Shown here in pieces: positions 8,102 to 15,004 of a stretch of DNA of 19,609 bases. The notes below the pieces were generated by a model. The model worked only from the letters and a program-made list of their open reading frames with translations, had not been told where the DNA came from and did no database searches. Each line of letters begins with the position of its first letter. Position 1 is the first letter of the stretch. Location: contig JBDTNQ010000082.1 of NCBI GenBank assembly GCA_039933635.1, positions 1 to 19,609 of the forward strand, given 5' to 3'. The DNA comes from JBDTNQ01 sp039933635. GTDB taxonomy: Bacteria; Acidobacteriota; Vicinamibacteria; Vicinamibacterales; SCN-69-37. Made by a program: the position numbers and the translations under genes.

Positions 8102-9067
8102 ATGACAACCATGCCTTCACCCCTGCTCGCTCGCAATACGGTCAGCGTGATCATTCCGGCCTACAACGCCGCCGCGTACCTCGCAGCCGCTCTCGATGCC
8201 GTGCTCAACCAAACGCGTCCGCCCCACCAGATCATCGTGGTGGACGACGGCAGCACCGATGAGACGCCGGACGTGTGTCAGTCCTTCGGATCGCGCATCA
8301 CGACGATTCGGCAGCCGAACGGCGGCGAGGCCTCGGCGAGAAACACCGCGCTGCGCGCGGCCACGGGTGAGTACGTCGCGTTGCTCGACGCCGACGATCT
8401 GGCAGCACCTGACCGGTTCGAGAAGCAGGTCGCGGCGCTCGCCGCCCGCCCCGACGCCGCGGCGTGCTTCAGTGGACATTGGGTCTTCACCGACGCGCGC
8501 GAAACGGGCCGCTACGCTGGTGAGTCGGCCCGGGCCGACTCGTCCGCCGAGGCGTTTGCCGCCAGCCTGCTGGTGCACCCCATCACGATGATGTTCCGGC
8601 GATCCGCGGCGGACGGGCTGCAGTTTCCGGTCGGCGTGACCACGGGCGGCGACATGCTCTTCACTGGTCTGCTGCGCCGACGCGGGCCGTTCGTGATCCT
8701 GCCGGATGTGCTCTACGGGTACCGGCGCCATCCGAATCAGATCACGGCGCGCATGACGGATCTCGAGAGCCTGCGGCAGCGAACGGCGTGGCTTCGATCG
8801 CATGCGGCCGAGGTCTGGCCGGATCTCGATGTGGACAAGTGGGAAGCGCTGGCGTGGCAGGCGCTCGCCGATGGGCTTCGCGGCCACTACTGGGCGAGAC
8901 GGCAACCCGAGTTCCTGCAACTCCGCGCCACGTTGCGGGAGCATTGGCCAGCGCATCTGGCGAAACCCGCGGAGCTCGAGCTGCGTTGGTATCCGGACGC
9001 GATCTGGCGCCTCAAGAACGTGGTGGATCAGACCATCGGACGAAGCCGCCCCTCAAACGCTCGCTGA
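8102..9067 (+). CDS. GT2-family glycosyltransferase
   Basis: This 321-residue GT-A enzyme has VSVIIPAYNAAAYLA (14-28), VVDDGSTDETP (46-56), the DxD variant LLDADD (94-99) and TGGDMLF (181-187) as the counterpart of the GED/ED catalytic-base motif in its neighbours. ATG 8102 is used; ATG 8111 is equally possible and neither has a strong Shine-Dalgarno. It sits nine bases after the preceding GT2 gene and is probably co-transcribed and coupled to it. It converges on the Tat-exported protein gene with a 19-base gap. It is closer in motif style to the GT2 at 6064-6975 than to its operon partner. Donor and acceptor are unknown. Confidence 0.92.
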   Translation: MTTMPSPLLARNTVSVIIPAYNAAAYLAAALDAVLNQTRPPHQIIVVDDGSTDETPDVCQSFGSRITTIRQPNGGEASARNTALRAATGEYVALLDADDLAAPDRFEKQVAALAARPDAAACFSGHWVFTDARETGRYAGESARADSSAEAFAASLLVHPITMMFRRSAADGLQFPVGVTTGGDMLFTGLLRRRGPFVILPDVLYGYRRHPNQITARMTDLESLRQRTAWLRSHAAEVWPDLDVDKWEALAWQALADGLRGHYWARRQPEFLQLRATLREHWPAHLAKPAELELRWYPDAIWRLKNVVDQTIGRSRPSNAR

Positions 9068-9086
9068 GCGAGCACGGTGCCCCGCG

Positions 9087-10466
9087 TCAGGCGGTGACGG
9101 AATACACGTAGAGGCGGCCGGTGTCCCACTCCCCGCTTGGTCCGGTGCTCGGCGCCCCGAGCGGGTACCCGACCACATACATCCGCGACCCGGTGGCGTC
9201 GAAGGTCGCGCCCGAAAGATTGGCCATCGGCACGTCACCGTCCCACGACATGGGATTGACACCGCGCGGCACGACGAGCTCGACCATGCTCGTCGGACGC
9301 GTCTGGGGGCCGTTCGCCAGGGTCGAGGCATCCCAGGTGTGCAGTTCGAATTGGCGATCGTCGAAGTGCAGCGTCGATCCCTGGTACCAGCACTTGCCTT
9401 TGCCCAGGGACGCGATGGCCACGAAAGACTGCTTGTTCGGGCCGTCGATCCACATGCCGGTGTTGTAGTAGCTATCGCCCCAGACCATCCAGCCGAGCCC
9501 CTGAGCGTTCGGGCTGAGCCACTGCGCACCAACGTAGGGCGGGATCGTCGGCGGCGAGTTCGGGTTTTCACGGCGGACGCCGTTGGGATCCGCGTCGCCG
9601 CCATCGAAATAGTTCAGCGGAATCGTCTTCCGCACGCCCCGCTGACCGGACGGCGTATCGAGCAGCACGCGGCACGCGCCGGCCGGAACCTCGGCGCCGT
9701 TCGAGTAGCCGGCAATGTCCGGAATGCAGATGAGTTCAGGGCCGAGCGACGCCCAGCTCACCTGCTGGAACAGCGACGTGTACCCGCCGAAGCCTACGGC
9801 ATACGGGCCGACGCCGTACTGCGTCTGGAACCACGCAGGCACCGGCTGGACGCCGCCGTACACGCGCTTCGAATTGATGCCCTGCAGGGACACGGTCTTG
9901 ACGTTGCTCACGGCGCCGCCGGCGCCGAGCGTCACGGTCGAGATTCGGGTTGGATAGTAGGTACCGGAGTCACCGTAGTCGATGGACGCCGTGACCCAGA
10001 GACGCTGCTTGGCTTCCTCCCACCAGATGCCCGTGAAGTCGCCGCAGACCTGACCGATGTTCCACTGCCCCGTGCTCGCGGTGACCGTCTGCCCGAAGCT
10101 CGCGGCCGGCGTGAACTCGACAAGGACGCCTGTGTGCGACAGCGACAGGAGGCGCAGCTGCCCGTTCACGTACCGATGCGTCAGTCCGCGCATGTAGGTG
10201 GTGTTGGTGCCGAACGTGCGAAGGTCGTAGTACCCGAGCAGGCCGAAGTCCTGAGCGGTGAGCGGCGGCTTTGCCGTGCTGTAGCAGAGATCGTTCTGGG
10301 CGCTGCCCGCGGCCCCGGCACTGACGGGCGTCCGGAAGAGGGTGGCCAAGGGTGCCAGGCCGGCGCCGAGCGCCAGACCCGTCAGAAACTTTCGTCGATC
10401 AGGCCGCACGCTGGCACGGCTGGAAGCAGTGGTGAGATCCGGAGCTGGGGTCGGATTCTGTTTCAT
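9087..10466 (-). CDS. Tat-exported protein of unknown function, possible beta-propeller
   Basis: This 459-residue protein begins with a twin-arginine signal: DRRKFLTG (23-30, R24-R25), a weakly hydrophobic stretch to about residue 49 and a likely cleavage near residues 50-56. It is therefore probably folded in the cytoplasm and exported through Tat. I do not recognise the family. The mature part is rich in aromatic residues, Gly and beta-type segments such as GLLGYYDLRTFG, GIWWEEAKQRLWVTAS and GRLYVYSV, and contains a recurrent sense of short sheet-turn units, which suggests a beta-propeller without proving it. Five Cys are present in the mature protein. The ATG at 10466 follows a GAGAG-type weak Shine-Dalgarno and lies 46 bases after a predicted sigma-54 start. 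It is divergent from a GT4 gene and may be a glycan-binding or -processing protein, but no enzyme motif was found. Confidence 0.88.
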   Translation of the reverse strand: MKQNPTPAPDLTTASSRASVRPDRRKFLTGLALGAGLAPLATLFRTPVSAGAAGSAQNDLCYSTAKPPLTAQDFGLLGYYDLRTFGTNTTYMRGLTHRYVNGQLRLLSLSHTGVLVEFTPAASFGQTVTASTGQWNIGQVCGDFTGIWWEEAKQRLWVTASIDYGDSGTYYPTRISTVTLGAGGAVSNVKTVSLQGINSKRVYGGVQPVPAWFQTQYGVGPYAVGFGGYTSLFQQVSWASLGPELICIPDIAGYSNGAEVPAGACRVLLDTPSGQRGVRKTIPLNYFDGGDADPNGVRRENPNSPPTIPPYVGAQWLSPNAQGLGWMVWGDSYYNTGMWIDGPNKQSFVAIASLGKGKCWYQGSTLHFDDRQFELHTWDASTLANGPQTRPTSMVELVVPRGVNPMSWDGDVPMANLSGATFDATGSRMYVVGYPLGAPSTGPSGEWDTGRLYVYSVTA

Positions 10467-10734
10467 ATTACGTCTCTCGAGCCGCTCAATCGGGCGGCAC
10501 CTGACGGCCGGCCGGGCGAAATTGCAAAACCCGCGCCACGCCGAAGTTTACAGGAGTCGACACGACAAGGGCTTCGGTATGGTCGCGTTGTCAAAGCGTC
10601 CTTGCGGTTCTGGCAGCTCTTACGCAGGTTCGTTTCGACACGGTTTGGCTCGACTTCGACGCCCGCGGCTCGTGCACCGTTATGATACCTGCGTCCGGCG
10701 CACTCGGCGTTCGCCCCGTTCGACACCACACAGC
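10467..10734. promoter_or_regulatory. Divergent intergenic region (Tat-exported protein / GT4)
   Basis: These 268 bases separate two divergent genes. The minus-strand sigma-54 promoter at 10524-10538 serves the Tat-exported protein. For the GT4 gene only a TATGAT hexamer (10681-10686) is seen, about 50 bases before its ATG, without a good -35. A 6-bp inverted repeat (CCGAAG 10541-10546, CTTCGG 10572-10577) abuts the sigma-54 promoter on its upstream side, and tandem CGACA units occur at 10558-10567. No gene is supported here. Confidence 0.5.
10524..10538 (-). promoter_or_regulatory. Sigma-54 (RpoN) promoter of the Tat-exported protein gene
   Basis: On the minus strand the sequence reads TGGCGC-N5-TTGC followed by A, with GG and GC ten bases apart. 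It differs from the other three sigma-54 sites only by A to G in the -24 box. The predicted start is near 10512, giving a 46-base leader. Confidence 0.75.
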
Positions 10735-11886
10735 ATGCGATTTCTCTTCGTCAAAGCCCGCCTGGGATGGCCCCGCACTTACGGTCATGACGTCCATGGT
10801 TACGAGATGATGCGGGCGCTGGCGGCCCTTGGACACGAGGTCGCGCTCGCGACCGATGAGCCGCCCAGCCCTCAGGCGCTCGCGGGGCTGCCGCTTTCGG
10901 GACGTTGGGTGCTCGATGACGTGACGCCCGATCCGCGCCCCCTCGCTCTTTCGTACCTGCAGGAACGCTATCGCAGCTACTGGGGCATTCCGACGCGACG
11001 CATCTCCGCCCTCAAACATGTCGTCGACGACTGGAAGGCGGATGTCGTCGTGGTCGTCGGTCTCGAGATCCTGCCGTATCTGGCTGGCGCGGGCACGGCA
11101 CAGCGCATCTGGTACGCGGCCGACGAATGGGTCTGGCATTACGTCTCGCAGCTCCGGGCCGATCCGCGCGGCGTGATCGACCACGTCAAGGCGGCCCTCA
11201 TCAAGGGCTTCTACGAGCGCGCCTACGGTCCACTGATGGATCGCGTCTGGGTCGTCTCGCCCGCCGAACGGCGCGCGATGCGGATCGTCTCCGGTGCGAC
11301 ACAGATCGACGTGCTGCCGAACGGCGTGGACACCGACGCGTTTGCGCCGCTGCCCGCCACGCCTGCTCCGCATTCGGCCGTGTTCTGGGGACGACTCGGA
11401 TTCGGTCCCAACCTCCAGGCGCTCCGCTGGTTTACGGAGCGTGTCTGGCCCCTCGTGCGACGCGACACCCCCGACGCCACGTTCGCGATCCTCGGCGCCG
11501 ATCCGCCACCGGAAATCGCAGCGCTCGATGGCCGCGACGGAATTGTCGTCGTGGCCAATCCCGTCGACTTGCGGCCGGAAATCAGCCGTTGCGCCGTGGT
11601 CGTCATGCCATTCGTGTCGGGCGGGGGCATCAAGAACAAGTTCCTCGAAGCGGCTGCGATGGGCCGGCCGATCGTGACCACCACGCAGGCCACGCGCGGG
11701 CTGCGCACGCCACCACCCGTGTCGTGCGCCGATGATCCGCGGTCGTTCGCCGCGGCAATACGCGCGCTCTGGGCCGATCCGGCGCGCGCACACGCACTCG
11801 GTCAGGACGCGCGCACGTGGGTGCTCATGCATCACACGTGGCGCGCGACAGCGATGAGCGCGGTGCAGTCAATCGCATCACGCTAA
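10735..11886 (+). CDS. GT4-family glycosyltransferase
   Basis: This 383-residue GT-B enzyme opens with RFLFVKARLGWPRTYGHDVH (residues 2-21), a glycine/histidine acceptor loop. The donor half has VLPNGVDTDAF (193-203), VFWGRLGFGPN (216-226) and GGIKNKFLEAAAMGRPIV (297-314), where E305 lies in the nucleotide-sugar binding segment. The last motif resembles the sugar transferases described from PEP-CTERM/EpsH1-associated loci, a family resemblance only. ATG 10735 is chosen since the protein then starts with the first Rossmann strand; the frame stays open far upstream but that part overlaps the divergent gene and has no GT-like sequence. No strong Shine-Dalgarno is seen. It precedes, in the same direction, the first Ig/FG-GAP gene, which has its own promoter. 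Confidence 0.92.
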   Translation: MRFLFVKARLGWPRTYGHDVHGYEMMRALAALGHEVALATDEPPSPQALAGLPLSGRWVLDDVTPDPRPLALSYLQERYRSYWGIPTRRISALKHVVDDWKADVVVVVGLEILPYLAGAGTAQRIWYAADEWVWHYVSQLRADPRGVIDHVKAALIKGFYERAYGPLMDRVWVVSPAERRAMRIVSGATQIDVLPNGVDTDAFAPLPATPAPHSAVFWGRLGFGPNLQALRWFTERVWPLVRRDTPDATFAILGADPPPEIAALDGRDGIVVVANPVDLRPEISRCAVVVMPFVSGGGIKNKFLEAAAMGRPIVTTTQATRGLRTPPPVSCADDPRSFAAAIRALWADPARAHALGQDARTWVLMHHTWRATAMSAVQSIASR

Positions 11887-12041
11887 GGCGCCCACGCCGC
11901 GGCGCAAATTCGCCAATCAGTCTGCAGAACCGTAAGGCCACCCCAGCACGCACAAATCTGTCGCGCGTACAGTTTTTTCCGCGCATCGCAAAGCGCACGC
12001 ATTTACCGGCGATCTCGCCGATCGAAGAGTTCGTAACGGCG

Positions 12042-12056
12042 TGGCACTGCCGTTGC
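12042..12056 (+). promoter_or_regulatory. Sigma-54 (RpoN) promoter of the first Ig/FG-GAP gene
   Basis: TGGCAC-N5-TTGC followed by A is a perfect -24/-12 match with ten bases between GG and GC. The predicted start is near 12068, 54 bases before ATG 12122. An open frame that could begin at 12041 overlaps the promoter itself and is therefore not the translated start. Confidence 0.87.
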
Positions 12057-12080
12057 ACAACGGCGCACCGGCTCTCGTCG

Positions 12081-12096
12081 CGACGCACCTGCGTCG
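12081..12096 (+). other. Hairpin in the 5' leader
   Basis: CGACGC-ACCT-GCGTCG forms a perfect 6-bp stem with a 4-base loop. It starts about 13 bases after the predicted sigma-54 transcription start and ends about 25 bases before the start codon. It could stabilise or control the leader; function is inferred only. Confidence 0.45.
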
Positions 12097-12121
12097 TCAC
12101 GCGGGGCCTCACGGGTGCCCG

Positions 12122-14731
12122 ATGCGTTACGTCACTCCCCAGTCTCGTTCGTGGTTGCTCATGGCAGCCGGCATCGTCGTCGGCTTCATTTGTACCGTGT
12201 GGACCACCGTTCATGCGGCCGCGCTGCTCCCCAGTCTCTCGTTGACCGGCGTAGCCAACGGGTCGACGGTGAGTGGTGTGATCACGCTTGGCGCGAACGC
12301 GGACTCCACCGGTCTCTCGGCCGTTCAATTCCAGGTCTCCGGTCAGAACATCGGACCGGAAATCACCTCAGGCTCGTGCGCCGCGTCCTGGGATACGCGC
12401 ACAGTCACGGACGGCACCCGCACGCTGCTCGTCACCGGACGCGACAGCGTCGGCAACATCGTGACGTCCAGTCCAGTGCTCGTCACGGTGAGCAACGCCA
12501 TCACTGATACGGCCGCGCCGAGTGTGTCGGTGTCCACGCCGAGTGCCGGCTCGACCGTGACGGGTTCATCCACCCTGCTGGCCACTGCCTCGGACAACGT
12601 GGGCGTGGCCGGTGTCTGGTTCACCATCGATGGCGCGAGCGTGGGAGCGGAAGATACCGCGACCCCGTATCAGGCATCGTGGGCGTCGACGTCTGTCGCG
12701 AACGGGGCGCACGTCGTGCGCGCGTTCGCGCGTGACGCCGCGGGTAACACCGGCTCATCGGCCGCGGTGACCGTGACGGTCGCCAACACGGTCTCCGATA
12801 CGGCGCACCCAACCGTGAGCGTGTCGGCACCCACGGCCGGGGCGGTCGTCAGCGCCACCGTCACCGTGTCGGCCAACGCCACGGACAACGTCGGCGTCGC
12901 GGGCGTCCAGTTCAAGCTCGATGGCGTGAATCTCGGCAGCGAAGACACGACACAGCCATACAGCGTGAGCTGGACCACCACGACGGCCACCAACGCGTCG
13001 CATACGATCACCGCTGTGGCCCGTGATTCGGCCGGCAACACGACGTCCTCCGCTGCCGTCGCCGTCACGGTGAACAACGTGGTGGCCGATACCACGATGC
13101 CATCGGTCAGCTTGGTGGCGCCTTCGTCGAATTCGACGGTGACGAACACGGTCACGGTCACCGCGAGCGCCAGCGACAACGTTGGCGTCGTTGGTGTTCA
13201 ATTCCAGCTCGATGGCGCCAATCTGGGCCCTGAGGTGACGTCGTCGAGCTACGCAACCCCGTGGAACACCACGAGCGCCACGAACGGTGGCCATACGCTT
13301 CGCGCCATCGCGCGGGACGCCGCAGGCAATCGCCGGACATCCTCTTCGCGCACGGTCAACGTGAACAACACCACGACCGATACGATTGCGCCGTCCACCG
13401 CCGTGACGGCGCCAGGTTCGAGCACGACCGTGCTGGGGAACGTCACGCTCAGCGCGACAGCGACCGACAACAAAGCCGTCACGTCCGTGCAATTCACAAT
13501 CGACGGCGTCGCCGCCGGCGCGCCGGACGCGACCGCTCCCTACAGCTTCACATGGGCATCCACGACCGTCGCCGACGGTTCGCACACGGTGCGGGCGGTG
13601 GCGAAGGATGCGGCCGGCAATCAGGGCACGTCGTCACCGGTCCTCATTACCGTGAAGAACGCCGTCGCCGATACGATGGCCCCCGTCGTCCTCGTCACGA
13701 GCCCGATCGGCGGGACCAAGGTCGGTGGGAACGTGACGGTGATTGCCTCCGCGACCGACAACGTCGGTGTCATCGGTGTGCAGTTCCGCATCGACGGCAT
13801 CAGCTACGGCGCCGAAGACACGGTCGCGCCTTATCAGATCACCATTCCTGCGGGCGCGCTGCCGGATGGTTCGTACCAGCTCAGCGCAGTGGCGCGGGAT
13901 GCGGCGGGCAATAAGGGCGCCTCGCCCAACGTTGCGTTGATCCTCAGTCAGCTCGTCGTCGTCGTCGCGGCACCAGGCGATCTCAACGGCGACGGCACGC
14001 CGGACCTGGTATGGCAGAACTCTCAGGGCAGCCTGTACACGTGGTTGATGCATGGCATCGGCCTGCAGGAAGGCCGACCGGTCACTCCGGCCGGAGTCGA
14101 TTCACGGTGGCAGATCGTCAGCGTCGACGATTTCGACGGCGACGGGCAGAATGACTTCCTCTGGCAGAACCGCGTCACGGGTCAGCTCTACATTTGGCTG
14201 ATGAGCGGGACCACGCTCGCCAGTAACGTGGCGCTACCGACCGACAATCTTCCGGGCGACGTGGAAGCCACGGGCGACTTCGACGGTGACGGCAAGGCGG
14301 ACATCGTGTGGCGGCAGCCCGAGACGGGCGATATCAGCGTGTGGTTCATGAACGGCACGCAGGTGGCGAGCCGCGGGGCCGTCACCCCGGCGCGGGTCGA
14401 TCCGAGGTGGCAGATTGCCGGCGCGGGGGACATGAACCGCGATGGCAAGGCAGACCTCATCTGGCAGAACACGACCACCGGGGCCCTCCAAGTGTGGCTG
14501 ATGAACGGGGCAACGCTCTCGCGTTCGGTGTCGCTTACTCCGAGTGCGGTGCAGCCGTCGTGGCGGATCAAAGCCATCGCCGACTTCGATGGCGACGGGA
14601 ATGTGGACCTGGTGTTCCAGAACAGCGGCTTCCTCTATATCTGGTTCATGAATGGGACGACGATGACCCGCGGCAGCGCGCTGAATCCCGGCCAGGTCGA
14701 CCCGAACTGGCAGTTGGTGGGGCGCCGGTGA
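12122..14731 (+). CDS. Secreted protein with six Ig-like (Big_7 type) domains and a five-repeat FG-GAP propeller
   Basis: This 869-residue protein has a Sec signal (hydrophobic 11-29, likely cleavage after VHA at 30-32). Six Ig-like domains of about 95 residues follow (about 37-128, 129-225, 226-323, 324-420, 421-517, 518-610), each with DNVGVxGVQFxxDG and a closing RDAAGN, as in bacterial Big_7-type domains. Five FG-GAP/VCBS repeats (about 618-869) carry Ca-binding loops such as DLNGDGTPD (620-628), DFDGDGQND and DFDGDGKAD. The first Ig domain is divergent and holds the only Cys of the mature protein, C86. The entry strand of the third propeller repeat lacks the usual WQI motif. There is no PEP-CTERM, LPXTG, sortase or lipobox signal. 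It is likely an extracellular adhesin or polymer-binding structural protein; the ligand is unknown. It is paralogous to the next gene and has its own sigma-54 promoter. The Shine-Dalgarno is weak. Confidence 0.92.
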   Translation: MRYVTPQSRSWLLMAAGIVVGFICTVWTTVHAAALLPSLSLTGVANGSTVSGVITLGANADSTGLSAVQFQVSGQNIGPEITSGSCAASWDTRTVTDGTRTLLVTGRDSVGNIVTSSPVLVTVSNAITDTAAPSVSVSTPSAGSTVTGSSTLLATASDNVGVAGVWFTIDGASVGAEDTATPYQASWASTSVANGAHVVRAFARDAAGNTGSSAAVTVTVANTVSDTAHPTVSVSAPTAGAVVSATVTVSANATDNVGVAGVQFKLDGVNLGSEDTTQPYSVSWTTTTATNASHTITAVARDSAGNTTSSAAVAVTVNNVVADTTMPSVSLVAPSSNSTVTNTVTVTASASDNVGVVGVQFQLDGANLGPEVTSSSYATPWNTTSATNGGHTLRAIARDAAGNRRTSSSRTVNVNNTTTDTIAPSTAVTAPGSSTTVLGNVTLSATATDNKAVTSVQFTIDGVAAGAPDATAPYSFTWASTTVADGSHTVRAVAKDAAGNQGTSSPVLITVKNAVADTMAPVVLVTSPIGGTKVGGNVTVIASATDNVGVIGVQFRIDGISYGAEDTVAPYQITIPAGALPDGSYQLSAVARDAAGNKGASPNVALILSQLVVVVAAPGDLNGDGTPDLVWQNSQGSLYTWLMHGIGLQEGRPVTPAGVDSRWQIVSVDDFDGDGQNDFLWQNRVTGQLYIWLMSGTTLASNVALPTDNLPGDVEATGDFDGDGKADIVWRQPETGDISVWFMNGTQVASRGAVTPARVDPRWQIAGAGDMNRDGKADLIWQNTTTGALQVWLMNGATLSRSVSLTPSAVQPSWRIKAIADFDGDGNVDLVFQNSGFLYIWFMNGTTMTRGSALNPGQVDPNWQLVGRR
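12506..13954 (+). repeat. Tandem in-frame repeats encoding Ig-like domains 2-6
   Basis: Units of about 285-295 bases repeat five times. Each begins with a GATACG/GACACG-type linker codon run, contains a GACAACGTxGGxGT block and closes with a GACGCCGCGGGCAA-like block that encodes RDAAGN. They are diverged in DNA sequence and encode protein domains; they are not CRISPR repeats. A similar set of four lies in the paralogue at about 15389-16540. Confidence 0.75.
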
Positions 14732-14768
14732 TCCGACATGGCCGGCAGGCTGACATGCACGTGTCGGA
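14732..14768 (+). terminator. Possible stem-loop after the first Ig/FG-GAP gene
   Basis: TCCGACA (14732-14738) directly after the stop codon pairs with TGTCGGA (14762-14768) across a 23-base loop. There is no T-run, so an intrinsic terminator is doubtful; it may instead be an mRNA 3'-end structure or part of a regulatory dyad. Confidence 0.25.
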
Positions 14769-15004
14769 GCCGACCCTGTAGAAACTGCTCTCTGTGCATC
14801 AGGAAGGGCGATGAGTTCGACCGAACGACGCATGTCGCAAAGCCGACACACGAACAATTAGTCATTTAGAATCAATAGGTTGCGTATCACATATCACACC
14901 AGTCAAGATCATCGGGCGCCTTGGCACCTCGCTTGCAGAACGGCGGGCCGACTCCCCGGTGACAAGGCGCCACAGGTGCGCCGAGGAGTGGAAGGTATGT
15001 AGAA
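14769..15004 (+). promoter_or_regulatory. Upstream region of the second Ig/FG-GAP gene
   Basis: This region is notably AT-richer than its surroundings at 14845-14905. It contains an inverted repeat TGTCG-N6-CGACA (14833-14848), about 100 bases upstream of the predicted transcription start and so at a typical enhancer-binding protein distance. It also holds the sigma-54 promoter (14922-14936), a leader hairpin (GGCGC 14966-14970, GCGCC 14978-14982) and a good Shine-Dalgarno, GGAAGG (14990-14995), nine bases before ATG 15005. No gene is seen. Confidence 0.55.
14922..14936 (+). promoter_or_regulatory. Sigma-54 (RpoN) promoter of the second Ig/FG-GAP gene
   Basis: TGGCAC-N5-TTGC followed by A is a perfect -24/-12 match with ten bases between GG and GC. 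The predicted start is near 14948, 57 bases before ATG 15005, almost the same geometry as for the upstream paralogue. Confidence 0.87.

Larger units (their letters stand above)
11887..12121 (+). promoter_or_regulatory. Upstream region of the first Ig/FG-GAP gene
   Basis: The 235 bases between the GT4 stop and the first Ig/FG-GAP gene contain the sigma-54 promoter (12042-12056), a leader hairpin (12081-12096) and, about 90 bases upstream of the predicted start, an imperfect dyad CTGT-N7-ACAG in a T-rich patch near 11960-11980. No ORF or clear terminator for the GT4 gene is seen. Confidence 0.5.

Noticed and set aside
8802..10685. Open frame of 627 codons on the plus strand over the GT2 end and the Tat-protein gene
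   Set aside because: It overlaps a GT2 gene in another frame and runs antisense to the Tat-exported protein; composition is Arg/His-rich and no family motif is seen.
10591..11835. Open frame of 414 codons on the minus strand opposite the GT4 gene
   Set aside because: Antisense to a GT4 gene with clear motifs; composition is typical of a shadow frame.
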